Shown: positions 8,773 through 19,085, counted from the first letter of the stretch. The stretch: DNA of 64,000 nucleotides from Kaistia hirudinis (GCF_014196455.1 NZ_JACIDS010000001.1:744001-808000), one strand, 5' to 3'. Made by a program: numbers and translations. The notes: a model not told the origin generated them from the sequence alone.

Positions 8773-11058
8773 ATGACCGAAAGAGGCCGGACGGACGCCG
8801 ATCTCGACCAGAGCGCCCTCTACTACCACCAGTTCCCGGAGCCCGGTAAACTCGAGATCCGCGCGACCAAGCCGCTGGGCAACCAGCGCGATCTGGCACT
8901 CGCTTATTCCCCCGGCGTCGCCGCGCCCTGCCTCGCCATCGCGGACGATCCTGCCAAGGCCTTCGACTATACGTCCCGCGGCAACCTCGTCGCCGTGATC
9001 TCCAATGGCACGGCGGTGCTCGGCCTCGGCGCGATCGGCGCGCTGGCCGGCAAGCCGGTCATGGAAGGCAAGGCCGTCCTGTTCAAGAAGTTCGCCGGCA
9101 TCGATGTATTCGACATCGAAGTCGACGAGCGCGAGATCGACAAGTTCGTCGATGTGGTGGCGGCGCTGGAGCCGACGTTCGGCGGCATCAATCTCGAAGA
9201 CATCAAGGCGCCCGAGTGCTTCGACATCGAGACGAAGCTCCGCGCACGCATGAAGATCCCGGTCTTCCACGACGACCAGCACGGCACGGCGATCATCGTC
9301 GGCGCCGCGGTCACCAATGCGCTCGGCATCAAGAACAAGCCGATCGAGGAGGCGAAGATCGTCGCCTCCGGCGCGGGTGCGGCCGCCCTCGCCTGCCTCA
9401 ACATGCTCGTCTCGCTCGGCGCGAAGCTCGAAAACATCACCGTCTGCGACATCGAGGGCGTGGTCTATGAGGGCCGCACCACGCTGATGGACCGCTGGAA
9501 ATCCGCCTTCGCGCGGAAGACCGACAAGCGGACGCTCGGCGAGGTCATCGACGGCGCGGACATCTTCCTCGGCCTCTCGGCGGCCGGCGTGCTGAAGGCC
9601 GACATGGTCCAGCGCATGGCGGATCATCCGCTGATCCTCGCGCTCGCCAACCCGACGCCGGAGATCATGCCCGAGATCGCGCGCGCGGCGCGGCCGGACG
9701 CGATGATCTGCACCGGCCGTTCCGACTTCCCCAATCAAGTCAATAACGTCCTCTGCTTTCCTTACATCTTCCGCGGCGCGCTCGATGTCGGCGCGACGAC
9801 GATCAACGAGGAGATGAAGCATGCGGCGGTGCGCGCCATCGCGGCGCTCGCCCAGGAGGAGCCGTCGGATGTCGTGGCGCAGGCCTATGGCGGCGTCGAG
9901 CGAACCTTCGGACCGGATTTCCTGATCCCCTCGCCTTTCGACCAGCGGCTGATCCTGCGCATCGCGCCGGCCGTGGCGAAGGCGGCGATGGAATCGGGCG
10001 TCGCGACGCGCCCGATCGCCGATTTCGACGCCTATATGGACCGCCTGACGCGTTTCGTCTTCAAGTCGGGCCTCGTGATGAAGCCGCTCGTCGCGGCGGC
10101 GAAGAAGGACGTGAAGCGCGTCATCTATGCCGATGGCGAGGATGAGCGCGTGCTCCGCGCCGCGCAGGTCGCGATCGAGGACGGCCTCGCCGCCCCGATC
10201 CTCGTCGGCCGTCCCTCGGTCATCGCGACGCGGTTGAAGCGCTTCGGCCTCAAGATCCGGCCCGATGCCGATTTCGAGGTGATCAATCCCGAGGACGATC
10301 CGCGCTATCGCGACTATGTCGACCTTCTGCTCGAAAAGGTCGGCCGGCGCGGCGTCACGCCCGACGCCGCGCGCACCATGGTGCGCACCTCGACGACGGC
10401 GATTGCGGCACTCGCGCTGGAGCGCGGCGAGGCCGATGCGATGCTGTGCGGGCTCGAGGGGCAGTTCCGCACCCATTTCAAGATGATCCGCGAGGTCATT
10501 GGCCTGCGACCCGGCAGCCGGCGCTTTGCGGCGATGAGCCTGCTCATCTCCTCGGAGTCGACGACCTTCCTCACGGATACCTATGTGAATGTCGATCCGT
10601 CGGCGGACGAGATCGCGGAGCTGACCTGCCTTGCCGCGGACCAGGTCCGCCGCTTCGGCATCGTGCCCAAGGCGGCGCTGCTGTCGCATTCGAACTTCGG
10701 CTCGCACGACACGCCGTCGAGCCGCAAGATGCGCGACGCGGTCGAGCTGCTGTGGCAGCGGGCGCCGGAGCTCGAGGTCGATGGCGAGATGCATGGCGAC
10801 TCGGCGCTGTCCGAGACGCTGCGCCAGCGCGCCATGCCGAAATCGCGGCTGACGGGTGAAGCGAACCTGCTGATCTTCCCGAATATCGACGCGGCCAACA
10901 TCACGCTCAACGTCGTCAAGGTGATGACCGATGCGCTGCATGTCGGCCCGATCCTGCTCGGCGCGGCCAAGCCGGCGCATATTCTCACCCCCTCCGTCAC
11001 GTCGCGCGGCGTCGCCAACATGACGACGCTGGCCGCCGTCGAGGCACAGGCGAGCTGA
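8773..11058 (+). CDS. maeB: NADP-dependent malic enzyme fused to a phosphotransacetylase domain
   Basis: Oxidatively decarboxylates malate to pyruvate, giving NADPH; 761 residues, the usual length of the bacterial two-domain MaeB. The N-terminal malic domain runs to about residue 160 ([12 protein letters not shown]), followed by the [10 protein letters not shown] block at about 166 and the dinucleotide fold [13 protein letters not shown] at about 197. From about residue 430 the chain is a phosphate acetyl/butyryl-transferase domain ([14 protein letters not shown], later [10 protein letters not shown]). In this family that domain is thought to be regulatory, binding acetyl-CoA, rather than catalytic. 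The next gene starts 13 bases downstream on the same strand. Confidence 0.95.
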   Translation: MTERGRTDADLDQSALYYHQFPEPGKLEIRATKPLGNQRDLALAYSPGVAAPCLAIADDPAKAFDYTSRGNLVAVISNGTAVLGLGAIGALAGKPVMEGKAVLFKKFAGIDVFDIEVDEREIDKFVDVVAALEPTFGGINLEDIKAPECFDIETKLRARMKIPVFHDDQHGTAIIVGAAVTNALGIKNKPIEEAKIVASGAGAAALACLNMLVSLGAKLENITVCDIEGVVYEGRTTLMDRWKSAFARKTDKRTLGEVIDGADIFLGLSAAGVLKADMVQRMADHPLILALANPTPEIMPEIARAARPDAMICTGRSDFPNQVNNVLCFPYIFRGALDVGATTINEEMKHAAVRAIAALAQEEPSDVVAQAYGGVERTFGPDFLIPSPFDQRLILRIAPAVAKAAMESGVATRPIADFDAYMDRLTRFVFKSGLVMKPLVAAAKKDVKRVIYADGEDERVLRAAQVAIEDGLAAPILVGRPSVIATRLKRFGLKIRPDADFEVINPEDDPRYRDYVDLLLEKVGRRGVTPDAARTMVRTSTTAIAALALERGEADAMLCGLEGQFRTHFKMIREVIGLRPGSRRFAAMSLLISSESTTFLTDTYVNVDPSADEIAELTCLAADQVRRFGIVPKAALLSHSNFGSHDTPSSRKMRDAVELLWQRAPELEVDGEMHGDSALSETLRQRAMPKSRLTGEANLLIFPNIDAANITLNVVKVMTDALHVGPILLGAAKPAHILTPSVTSRGVANMTTLAAVEAQAS

Positions 11059-11071
11059 GGAGCAGCGCGGC

Positions 11072-11662
11072 ATGACGGCTCGCGACGACAGCACGGCGAG
11101 CGATCCGCATGCCGTGTCGCTCTATCTGAGCGACATCCACAATTTCTTCCAGACGCCGGAGCTCGACCCCTTCCTCGGCGAGAACCTGGAAGATTCCGGC
11201 ATCGAGCAGTTGATGGACACGCTGAAGGCGCGGCCCGGCCTCGCGGCCCGCGTCACGCGGATCGTGATCCATCTGCCGGAAGCGAAGATCGAGCCCGGCC
11301 TGATCGGCAAGACGCGGGCGGCGATCATCGCCTATTGCAACGCGCAGATCCGCGTCTGCCAGCAGCGCAAGCGCGACATCCATCTGCAGGCCCGCCGGGC
11401 GCTGCCGATCGGCTTCGTGTTCTGGACGGTCTGCTTCGTGCTCTCGCTGTTCTTCGAGCAGGTGCTCGGCTCCGAGACGGCGCTCGGCCGCGTCTTCAGC
11501 GAGGGCTTCATCATCGCCGGCTGGGTCGGCCTCTGGCATCCGGCGGAGCTGCTGCTCTACGAATGGCGCCCCTATGCGCGCTCGATCCGCCTCTATGAGC
11601 AGATCCGCACCATGGACGTCGCGATCGTGTCGTGGGCGGAGAAAAGCGCAGTGGCGGGCTGA
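11072..11662 (+). CDS. Uncharacterised membrane protein with two hydrophobic segments
   Basis: 196 residues that I do not recognise. The N-terminal 105 residues are soluble and mildly charged. Two hydrophobic stretches follow: ALPIGFVFWTVCFVLSLFF (about 110-128) and a weaker FIIAGWVGLWHPAELLLY (about 147-164). The C-terminal tail is basic and ends cytoplasm-like. GAGGAG lies just upstream of the ATG. It starts 13 bases after the malic enzyme gene and is followed by the cation-efflux gene 23 bases on, so all three probably share a transcript. No enzymatic motif is visible. Confidence 0.7.
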   Translation: MTARDDSTASDPHAVSLYLSDIHNFFQTPELDPFLGENLEDSGIEQLMDTLKARPGLAARVTRIVIHLPEAKIEPGLIGKTRAAIIAYCNAQIRVCQQRKRDIHLQARRALPIGFVFWTVCFVLSLFFEQVLGSETALGRVFSEGFIIAGWVGLWHPAELLLYEWRPYARSIRLYEQIRTMDVAIVSWAEKSAVAG

Positions 11663-11685
11663 ACCACACGAGGCCGGCAGCGACG

Positions 11686-12636
11686 ATGAACGTGAAACAC
11701 CATCTCGGCTTCGATAGCGAACAGGCGGTGTTGCGCACGTCGATCGCCGTGACCACGGTTGTCGCCGGGTTCGGCATCGCCTTTGGCATCCTGTCGGGAT
11801 CGTTCTCGATCGCCTTCGACGGCATCTATTCGCTCGCCGATGCGAGCATGAGCGTGCTGGCGCTGGTCGTCTCCAGGCTCATCGCGCTGTCCGCCGATAG
11901 CTCGCAAATGTCGGGCAAGCTGCGCGACCGGTTCACCATGGGCTTCTGGCATCTGGAACCCATCGTGCTCAGCCTGAACGTCACGCTGCTGATGGGTGTC
12001 TCGATCTATGCGCTCGTCAATGCGATCGGCAGCCTGCTGGCCGGCGGGCGCGTGCTGGAGTTCGATTTCGCGATCCTCTACGCCGTCGTGACGCTCATCA
12101 CCTGCGCGACGATGGCGATCCTGGAAACACGCGCGGGCAAAAGGCTGCGGTCCGATTTCGTGAAGCTCGACGCGAAGTCCTGGGTGATGTCGGGTAGCAT
12201 CACGGCGGCCCTGCTGATCGCGTTCTGCTTCGGCTATGCCGTCGAGGGCACGCGGCACGCCTGGATCGCGCCCTATATCGATCCCGCCGTCCTCGCCATC
12301 GTCTGCGTCGTGATCATTCCGCTCCCCATCGCCACGCTGAAGCGGTCCCTGTCGGATATCCTGCTCGTCACGCCGCAATCCCTGAAGCGGCATGTCGACG
12401 AGGTCGCGGCCGCGACCGTCGCGAGGCACGGCTTCCTGTCCTATCGCGCCTATCTCGCGCGCGTCGGGCGGTTCAAGCAGATCGAGCTCTATTTCATCGT
12501 CGCGGCGGACACGCCGGCGCGGAATATCGGCGACTGGGACCGGATCCGCGATGAGATCGGCGAGGCCATCGGCGGCGAGGGCAATGATCGCTGGCTGACG
12601 ATCGTCTTCACCGGCGACATCGAGTGGGCCAGCTGA
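11686..12636 (+). CDS. Cation diffusion facilitator family transporter
   Basis: A 316-residue inner-membrane protein of the cation-efflux (CDF) type. These exchange divalent metal ions such as Zn, Fe or Mn for protons. Six hydrophobic segments are recognisable. The first metal-site motif is in FSIAFDGIYSLADASM (about residues 38-53, Asp pairs four apart) and the second in KLDAKSWVMSG (about 160-170). A cytoplasmic C-terminal domain of about 95 residues follows. I chose ATG 11686 over the in-frame GTG 11632, which would overlap the preceding gene. Metal specificity cannot be read: the usual His of zinc exporters is Asp here, which fits iron- or manganese-type members. Confidence 0.8.
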   Translation: MNVKHHLGFDSEQAVLRTSIAVTTVVAGFGIAFGILSGSFSIAFDGIYSLADASMSVLALVVSRLIALSADSSQMSGKLRDRFTMGFWHLEPIVLSLNVTLLMGVSIYALVNAIGSLLAGGRVLEFDFAILYAVVTLITCATMAILETRAGKRLRSDFVKLDAKSWVMSGSITAALLIAFCFGYAVEGTRHAWIAPYIDPAVLAIVCVVIIPLPIATLKRSLSDILLVTPQSLKRHVDEVAAATVARHGFLSYRAYLARVGRFKQIELYFIVAADTPARNIGDWDRIRDEIGEAIGGEGNDRWLTIVFTGDIEWAS

Positions 12637-12673
12637 TCACAGGCAGCAGCGCCGCGCGCGGGCGCCCCGCCCG

Positions 12674-14059
12674 TCAGCTGGCGGCGCGGGCGTCCGGGAA
12701 TTCCACGTGGAAGGCGGTTTCGTGCTTCTCGGGAACGCGGATGGAGATGCGGGTGGTCCCGTCCTCCTCGTCGTGCCGCTCCATAACCTCGCCGAGCTCG
12801 TAGAGGCGATGCAGCTTCGATAGCGCGGCGTCGGCAAGCCTGACCTCGAAGGTCAAGCGGTCCTTGTTCAGCCGGTCCTCGATGAGCTGCAGCAGCGCCG
12901 GGATGCCCTCGCCGGTGAGCGCCGAGATGGGGACGATCGCCGGACGGCCCTTCTCCGCCGTCAGGCGGTCCATCGGGCGCGCGTCGGGCGGCAGCAGGTC
13001 GATCTTGTTCCAGACCTCGATGAGCCGTTCGCTGTCGCCGATCTCGATGCCGAGTTGCTCCAGCACCTTCATCACGTCCTCGGACTGCGCCTCGCTGTCC
13101 TCATGCGCGATGTCGCGCACATGCAGGATGAGCGACGCCTCAACCACCTCTTCGAGCGTGGCACGGAAGGCAGCGACGAGATGCGTCGGCAGGTCCGAGA
13201 TGAAGCCCACCGTGTCGGACAGGATGACCTCGGTGCCGTGTGGCAGGACGAGCCGGCGCAGCGTCGGATCGAGCGTCGCGAAGAGCAGGTCCTTGGCGAG
13301 GATGCCGGCATTGGTCAGCGTATTGAACAGCGTCGACTTGCCGGCATTGGTGTAGCCGACCAGCGCGACGATGGGATGCGGCACCTTGCGGCGGCTCTCG
13401 CGCTGCAGGCGACGCGTGCGGACGACGGTTTCGAGCTCATGCTCGATGCGCGAGATGCGCTCCTGCAGCGCGCGCCGGTCCGCCTCGATCTGCGTCTCGC
13501 CGGGGCCGCCGAGAAAGCCGAAGCCGCCGCGCTGGCGCTCAAGGTGGGTCCAGGAGCGGACGAGCCGGCTCTTCTGATAATTGAGATGGGCGAGTTCGAC
13601 CTGAAGGCGGCCTTCGCGGGTCTGCGCGCGCTCGCCGAAGATTTCCAGGATCAGGCCGGTGCGGTCGATGACCTTGGCATTCCAGGCCTTTTCGAGATTG
13701 CGCTGCTGCACGGGCGACAGAGCGTGATCGACGACCACGAGACCTGCCCCGCGCTCGGCCACGATCGCGGCGATCTCGTCGACCTTGCCGCTACCGAACA
13801 ACGTCGCCGGCCGCGGCGCGGAAAGCGGTACCGTTTCGGCGCCGACAATGTCGAGGTCGATCGCGGCCGCGAGGCCGACGGCCTCGTCGAGCCGCGCCTT
13901 GCCGCCACGCTCGTTCAGGCGGGCATCTGCCGAACCTCGCCGATGGCGCGCGCTGCGCAACGGCACGAGGACGAGCGCCTTGTCGGCATCCCGCTCCACG
14001 GCCTCGTCTTCGGTGTCCGGATGCTCGGCGTCATCCGGAAACTCCGTTTCCTCGATCAT
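12674..14059 (-). CDS. hflX: GTPase HflX
   Basis: A ribosome-associated GTPase implicated in ribosome splitting under stress; 461 residues. The N-terminal HflX domain is followed by the Gly-rich linker [14 protein letters not shown], then the G domain: G1 [10 protein letters not shown]3 [10 protein letters not shown] and G4 NKID. A C-terminal extension reaches EFPDARAAS. The start codon overlaps the hfq stop by one base, so expression is coupled to hfq, the conserved hfq-hflX order in proteobacteria. The 40-residue acidic N-terminal leader ([20 protein letters not shown]) is longer than in E. coli. Confidence 0.96.
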   Translation of the reverse strand: MIEETEFPDDAEHPDTEDEAVERDADKALVLVPLRSARHRRGSADARLNERGGKARLDEAVGLAAAIDLDIVGAETVPLSAPRPATLFGSGKVDEIAAIVAERGAGLVVVDHALSPVQQRNLEKAWNAKVIDRTGLILEIFGERAQTREGRLQVELAHLNYQKSRLVRSWTHLERQRGGFGFLGGPGETQIEADRRALQERISRIEHELETVVRTRRLQRESRRKVPHPIVALVGYTNAGKSTLFNTLTNAGILAKDLLFATLDPTLRRLVLPHGTEVILSDTVGFISDLPTHLVAAFRATLEEVVEASLILHVRDIAHEDSEAQSEDVMKVLEQLGIEIGDSERLIEVWNKIDLLPPDARPMDRLTAEKGRPAIVPISALTGEGIPALLQLIEDRLNKDRLTFEVRLADAALSKLHRLYELGEVMERHDEEDGTTRISIRVPEKHETAFHVEFPDARAAS

Positions 14060-14313
14060 CAGGCTCCCGATCGGTCGCCGTCTTCGCCGGGCTCAAAGAG
14101 CTGGACCGGCGCGCCCGGCATGATCGTCGAGATCGCGTGCTTGTAGACGAGCTGCGAATGTCCGTCGCGCCGCAGGAGGACGCAGAAATTGTCGAACCAG
14201 GTGACGATGCCCTGCAGCTTCACGCCGTTGACCAGGAAGATCGTCAGCGGGGTCTTGCTCTTACGGACATGGTTCAGGAACGTGTCTTGAAGGTTCTGTG
14301 CGCGGTCCGCCAT
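14059..14313 (-). CDS. hfq: RNA chaperone Hfq
   Basis: An 84-residue Sm-like RNA chaperone that forms a hexamer and matches small RNAs with their mRNAs. Sm1 covers [21 protein letters not shown]; Sm2 contains the signature [10 protein letters not shown] at about residues 57-66. Conserved RNA-binding residues Q8, D9 and F39/F42-type positions are in place (AQNLQDTF near the N-terminus). It is first in the operon with hflX. A perfect 18-base palindrome lies about 50 bases upstream of its start (see the regulatory feature). Confidence 0.98.
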   Translation of the reverse strand: MADRAQNLQDTFLNHVRKSKTPLTIFLVNGVKLQGIVTWFDNFCVLLRRDGHSQLVYKHAISTIMPGAPVQLFEPGEDGDRSGA

Positions 14314-14363
14314 TCGTGTCTCTCACGCCTCGACTTTGTTGGGGACGACAGTCCCGACGGTCG

Positions 14364-14381
14364 CGCAGGTCGCGACCTGCG
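14364..14381. promoter_or_regulatory. Perfect 18-bp palindrome upstream of hfq
   Basis: CGCAGGTCGCGACCTGCG, an uninterrupted perfect inverted repeat, centred about 60 bases upstream of the hfq start in the only gap between hfq and the transaminase gene. Its position fits an operator for a dimeric repressor or activator of hfq-hflX. I do not recognise the binding protein. Confidence 0.5.
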
Positions 14382-14460
14382 AAACAGTTTGCCCGCTTAA
14401 TGGGCGCACGTCACCCCGGAAATGCAATGCAGCACTGATTTTGCAGTGCAGTATGGCGTC

Positions 14461-15336
14461 TCAGCCATGCGACCAGCGCGGCGCACGCTCGGCGGAATCG
14501 TGAAATGCCTTGCGCAATGCGGTCGCGACGCTGCCGGGCGCGCCATTGCCGATCACCTGATCGTCGATCTTGACGACCGGCGTCACGATGGTCGTGGCGC
14601 CCGTGATGAAGGCCTCACGCGCACGCTTCGCCTCCTCCACGCTGAACTTGCGCTCCTCGACCTTGACGCCGAGTCGCGCGGCGACCTCCATCAGAACCGT
14701 GCGCGTGATGCCGCGCAGGATCCCATGCTCGGCCGGCCGCGTCACGAGCGTCCCGTCCGCCGTCACGATCCAGGCATTGGTCGAAGAACCCTCGGTGACG
14801 TTGCCATCCGCGTCGTAGAGCCAGGCCTCATACACCCCCGCATCACGCGCGGCCTGCTTGGCGAGCACGTTGGGCAGCAGGCCGACCGTCTTGATGTCGA
14901 CGCGGTCCCAGCGATTGTCGGGCAGCGTGATGACGGCGATCCCCGTCTCGGCCGAATGGTCATGGACGCTGCGCGGCACCGACTTCGCCGTCACGACGAG
15001 CGCCGGCTCGGTCTCCGGCGAAGGGAACGGATGGTTGCGCGGCGCGACGCCGCGCGTGATCTGGAGATAGACGAGCCCGTCGCGCACATGGTTGCGGCGC
15101 ACGACCTCGCGCAGCACGACGCCGAGCGCGGCGCGGCTCATCGGCATGCGGATGCGAAGTTCGGCGAGCGAGCGAATCAGGCGGTCGATGTGGCGGCGCT
15201 CGTCGGTGAGGAAACCGTCCCGGATCTCGCACACCTCATAGACGCCATCGGCGAACTGATAGCCGCGATCCTCGACATGGACGGCAGCTTCGGCGTGGCG
15301 GACATAGCGGCCGTTGACATAGGCGATACGGGACAT
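14461..15336 (-). CDS. D-amino-acid transaminase-like class IV aminotransferase
   Basis: A 291-residue PLP enzyme of the branched-chain/D-alanine aminotransferase fold type IV, closest in look to D-amino-acid transaminase. Motifs: the N-terminal YVNGRYVRHAEAAVHVEDRGYQFADGVYEV; LPDNRWDRVDIKTVGLLPNVLAKQAARDAG with the PLP lysine in IKTVGLLPN; and EGSSTNAWIV, which binds the cofactor phosphate. The ATG at 15336 matches the family start; the upstream in-frame extension is unlikely. It lies between hfq and the ntr genes on the same strand. 4-Amino-4-deoxychorismate lyase is an alternative within the same family. Confidence 0.87.
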   Translation of the reverse strand: MSRIAYVNGRYVRHAEAAVHVEDRGYQFADGVYEVCEIRDGFLTDERRHIDRLIRSLAELRIRMPMSRAALGVVLREVVRRNHVRDGLVYLQITRGVAPRNHPFPSPETEPALVVTAKSVPRSVHDHSAETGIAVITLPDNRWDRVDIKTVGLLPNVLAKQAARDAGVYEAWLYDADGNVTEGSSTNAWIVTADGTLVTRPAEHGILRGITRTVLMEVAARLGVKVEERKFSVEEAKRAREAFITGATTIVTPVVKIDDQVIGNGAPGSVATALRKAFHDSAERAPRWSHG

Positions 15337-15437
15337 GATGAGGCCTGAGAGCGGAGTGGAATAGTGCGGGCGAAGCATAGCCGCGTTCGCGCGGTTTTGC
15401 GAAGCGCCCGGGATGACGCCGGCGTGCCGGATGCCGA

Positions 15438-16802
15438 TCAGCCGACGCCGAGCGACTTGAGCTTGCGGTGAAGTGCCGAGCGCTCCATGCCGACGAATTC
15501 CGCCGTGCGCGAGATGTTGCCGCCGAAGCGGTTCACCTGCGCCGTAAGATATTCGCGCTCGAAGATCTCGCGCGCATCGCGCAGCGGCAGCGACATCAAA
15601 TGCTCGCCGCCCCGATTGGGCGTCGTCGGCAGCAATTCGCCGACCTCCGGAGGCAGCATATCGGCCGTGATGAGCTGGTTCTCGTCGCCGCGCGCCAGTA
15701 TCAGCAGCCGTTCGATATTGTTGCGCAGCTGGCGGATATTGCCCGGCCAGTCATGCGCCTGGAGCACGGCCAGCGCATCGTCGCCGACCTTGCGCACCGG
15801 CAGCCCGGTGGTCACCGAGATCTGCTGGATGAAGTGCTGCACCAGCGAGGGAATGTCGTCGCGGCGTTCGGCCAGAGCCGGCACGCGGAGCGGCACCACC
15901 GACAGGCGGTGGAAGAGATCCTCGCGGAAGCTGCCCTCCTGGATCTCCCGCTCGAGGTCACGCGCGGTCGAGGAGATGATGCGCACATCGACATTGACGC
16001 GGGTCGTGCCGCCGACGCGCAGGAAGTTCTGCTCGATCAGGACGCGCAGGATCTTGCCCTGCGTCTCGCGCGGCATGTCAGCGACTTCGTCGAGATAGAG
16101 CGTGCCGCCATGCGCCTCTTCGAGCGCGCCGATCTTGCGCGGACCGCCATCGACATTCTCGGTGCCGAACAGCTCGTGCTCCATCCGGTCCGGCGTGATC
16201 GCCGCGGCATTGAGGACGATGAAGGGACCGGACGCGCGATGCGACGCCTCGTGGATCGTGCGCGCCACCGTTTCCTTGCCGGCGCCGGACGAGCCCGAGA
16301 TCATGATGCGGCTGTTGGTGGGCGCGACGCGCTCGATCGTCTGGCGGAGATGGTTCATCGCCACCGACGAGCCGATCAGCGCCGAGGTATCGCCCGCCCG
16401 CTGGCGCAGTTCCTTCACCTCGCGGCGAAGCTTCGAGGCTTCGAGCGCGCGCTCGGCGACGAGCACCAGCCGATCGGCCTTGAACGGCTTCTCGATATAG
16501 TCATAGGCGCCGCGTTTGATGGCGGAGACCGCCGTCTCGACATTGCCGTGACCGGAGATCATGACCACGGGCACGTCGGGATATTGCGCCTTGATCGTGT
16601 CGAGCAGGGTGAGGCCGTCAATGCGGCTGCCGGTCAGCCAGATGTCGAGAAATACCAGATTGGGCCGGCGCATCTCGATCTCGGCCAGCGCCTTGTCCGT
16701 GTCGCCGGCGGTGCGGGTGCCGTGGCCTTCATCCTCCAGGATGCCGGCAACCAGTCCGCGGATATCGGCTTCGTCGTCAATGATCAAAATATCAGAAGGC
16801 AT
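15438..16802 (-). CDS. ntrX: Nitrogen-regulation response regulator NtrX
   Basis: A 454-residue NtrC-class regulator, partner of the sensor NtrY encoded immediately upstream (12-base gap). The receiver domain has phospho-acceptor D53 in LVFLDIWLTG. The AAA+ domain has an altered Walker A, SGSSGAGKET, and Walker B GGTLYLDEVADMP. The C-terminal Fis-type helix-turn-helix is GGNISRTAEFVGMERSALHRK. The loop where sigma-54 activators carry GAFTGA reads GTENVDGGPRKIG instead, so direct sigma-54 activation is doubtful. It controls nitrogen metabolism and, in several alphaproteobacteria, envelope or redox functions. Confidence 0.95.
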   Translation of the reverse strand: MPSDILIIDDEADIRGLVAGILEDEGHGTRTAGDTDKALAEIEMRRPNLVFLDIWLTGSRIDGLTLLDTIKAQYPDVPVVMISGHGNVETAVSAIKRGAYDYIEKPFKADRLVLVAERALEASKLRREVKELRQRAGDTSALIGSSVAMNHLRQTIERVAPTNSRIMISGSSGAGKETVARTIHEASHRASGPFIVLNAAAITPDRMEHELFGTENVDGGPRKIGALEEAHGGTLYLDEVADMPRETQGKILRVLIEQNFLRVGGTTRVNVDVRIISSTARDLEREIQEGSFREDLFHRLSVVPLRVPALAERRDDIPSLVQHFIQQISVTTGLPVRKVGDDALAVLQAHDWPGNIRQLRNNIERLLILARGDENQLITADMLPPEVGELLPTTPNRGGEHLMSLPLRDAREIFEREYLTAQVNRFGGNISRTAEFVGMERSALHRKLKSLGVG

Positions 16803-16814
16803 GGTTCTGCTTCT

Positions 16815-19085
16815 TCAGTTTGGCGCCGTAGCGGCAGCTTCCGGCACGACGGTCCGATCAGCCGGATCGGCGATCGGCTCGACGCGCGGTAGCGAAATGC
16901 GGATCATGGCGCCCCTCCCTCCGGCCGCCACGGCGGGTGAATCGAGGAGTTCCAGCGTTCCGCCGTGCTCCTCGATGATCTTGCTGACGATGGCGAGACC
17001 GAGCCCCGTGCCCTTCTCGCGCGTCGTCATATAGGGCTCCAGCAGCCGGTGGCGATTCTCCACCGGCAGGCCGATGCCCGTATCGATGACCTCGATGATG
17101 TTGCGCTCGCCCTCGACCCGGCCGAGCACGGTGATGCTGGCGCCGGCTTGATCTTCGGGCGGCAGCGCCGCGATCGCCTCCGTCGCGTTCTTCACGACAT
17201 TGGTGAACACCTGCGACACCAGCCGAGGATCGAACTGCCCCATCATGGGCTCATAGGGCAAGTCCGTGCGGAAAGTGATTTCCGGATGCGCGACTTCCTG
17301 CAGGAACACCGCCTCGCGCACGGCCTCGCCGAGATTGCGCTTCTCCATGGTCGGCTTCGGCATACGGGCGAAGGACGAGAACTCGTCCACCATGCGCCCG
17401 ATATCGCCGACCTGCCGGATGATCGTGTCCGTGCACTGGTCGAACACGTCCTTGCCCTCGGTCACGGTCTTGCCGAAACGGCGTTTCAGCCGCTCGGCGG
17501 AGAGCTGGATCGGGGTCAGCGGGTTCTTGATCTCATGCGCGATGCGCCGCGCGACGTCGGCCCAGGCGGAGCTCCGCTGGGCGGCCACGAGGTCGGTGAT
17601 GTCGTCGAGCGTGATGACGTAGCCGTGCTGGCTCGATTCCGCCGCCTCGGTCGTGACGCGGACATTGATGATGCGCTCGCGCCCGTCGCGCACGATCGTC
17701 ACCTGATCGCGGTGCTCGGCGCGATAGGCATCGCCGAGCGTCGCTTCCATGACGCCGTGGAGCTCCGGCGCGACTTCGAAGATCGACCGGCCGACAATGT
17801 CGCCGGAGCCGAGCACGCGCAGCGCGCCGCGATTGATGATCGTGACCGTGCCCTGCGCATCCGTGCCGATGACGCCGGCGCTGACGCCGGCGAGCACCGC
17901 TTCCGAGAAGCGGCGGCGCGCGTCGATCTGGGCGCTCGCGGCCATCAGCTCGGCGCGCTGGCTGCGCAGCTCCGCCGTCATGGTGTTGAAGGTCGCGCCG
18001 AGCGCGCCGAGATCGCCATCCGCGCTGCGGAACGGCACGGTGACCTCGAGATTGCCGCGGCCGATCTCGTCGGCCGCATCAATGAGGCGGCGGATCGGCG
18101 AGACGAGGCGGTTGGCAAGGCCGATGCCGAGCCAGATCGCCGAGAGTAGGAGAACGAGGGCGAGGCCGAGATACAGCACGCCAAACGCGATCTGGACGCC
18201 GAGGCGCGTCGCGGCGAGGCTCTTATATTCGTCGACGCTGGCGCTCGTTTTGGCGATATAGGCGAGGACCTTGGGATCGATCTCGCGGGCGATGTAGAGG
18301 AACACATCGTTGTAATTGTCGAGGCGAACCACGCCGCCGATGACATTGGTTTGCCCCGGCGGGATCAGCACCGGCTGGCTCCCCGGCTTCGCCGCCTGAT
18401 CCATGGCGTCTTGGGGCGGGGGCGGAAAATCGGCCGAGAACTGGTAGTCGGACTGGGCGATCATCTCGCCATTCGGCTTCACCAGATAGACGCCGGGCAC
18501 GCCGCGCAGCGCCGCGATCGAGTTCATGAACTTCTGGAACTGGTCCGGATCATTGACGAGCAGCGTCTGCGCGCGCTCGAAATCCGTCTTGAGGCTCATG
18601 ATGTCGACCTTGAGCGCACGCGTATGGTCGTCCGCATAGGCCTGGGCGATCTGCAGCGAGGTGTCGACGATCGAGCGCGTTCGCTCCGAGAACCAGTGGT
18701 CGAGCCCCCGGTTGAGCGTCACCGACGCGACGATCGCCATGATGATCGCAGGCACCACCGCGACGATCGAGAACAGGCCGACAATGCGGATATGCAGCCG
18801 CGCTGCGGCACGGCCGCGCCTCCGGGCGCGTATCAGCACGCCGACCTCGATCGCGGTTTCCACGACCAGCAGCGCCGTGAGCAGGCCGTTCACGACCAGC
18901 GCCCAGAAGACGACCTGCTCCGTCGGCTCGATGGGCGTGAGACCCATCAGGAGGAAGAGCGAGGCGCCGGCGCTCGACAGGGCGAGCACCACGGTCACGT
19001 AGCCGGCACCGCGCACGGTCAGGCGCCGGCGCTTCGGCTCCTGCTCGGTAGAGATCGGGGCTTGGGTATCTGCGACGGCCGTCAC
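16815..19085 (-). CDS. ntrY: Sensor histidine kinase NtrY
   Basis: A 756-residue membrane sensor that phosphorylates NtrX. Three to four hydrophobic segments occur in the first 120 residues, with a periplasmic/extracytoplasmic region and a further membrane segment near 290-315 (LYLGLALVLLLSAIWLGIGL). Next come HAMP (NRLVSPIRRLIDAADEIGRG), PAS (about 385-490), HisKA with phospho-acceptor His in [16 protein letters not shown] (about 511) and HATPase (TREKGTGLGLAIV). The start is GTG. It is located between ntrC and ntrX in the usual alphaproteobacterial order, with a 116-base gap after ntrC. Confidence 0.95.
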   Translation of the reverse strand: MTAVADTQAPISTEQEPKRRRLTVRGAGYVTVVLALSSAGASLFLLMGLTPIEPTEQVVFWALVVNGLLTALLVVETAIEVGVLIRARRRGRAAARLHIRIVGLFSIVAVVPAIIMAIVASVTLNRGLDHWFSERTRSIVDTSLQIAQAYADDHTRALKVDIMSLKTDFERAQTLLVNDPDQFQKFMNSIAALRGVPGVYLVKPNGEMIAQSDYQFSADFPPPPQDAMDQAAKPGSQPVLIPPGQTNVIGGVVRLDNYNDVFLYIAREIDPKVLAYIAKTSASVDEYKSLAATRLGVQIAFGVLYLGLALVLLLSAIWLGIGLANRLVSPIRRLIDAADEIGRGNLEVTVPFRSADGDLGALGATFNTMTAELRSQRAELMAASAQIDARRRFSEAVLAGVSAGVIGTDAQGTVTIINRGALRVLGSGDIVGRSIFEVAPELHGVMEATLGDAYRAEHRDQVTIVRDGRERIINVRVTTEAAESSQHGYVITLDDITDLVAAQRSSAWADVARRIAHEIKNPLTPIQLSAERLKRRFGKTVTEGKDVFDQCTDTIIRQVGDIGRMVDEFSSFARMPKPTMEKRNLGEAVREAVFLQEVAHPEITFRTDLPYEPMMGQFDPRLVSQVFTNVVKNATEAIAALPPEDQAGASITVLGRVEGERNIIEVIDTGIGLPVENRHRLLEPYMTTREKGTGLGLAIVSKIIEEHGGTLELLDSPAVAAGGRGAMIRISLPRVEPIADPADRTVVPEAAATAPN

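Noticed and set aside
12637-12673. GC-rich self-complementary gap between the CDF gene and hflX as a terminator
   Set aside because: The G+C is so high that many weak foldings exist, none with a clean stem and U-run, so it is not called.
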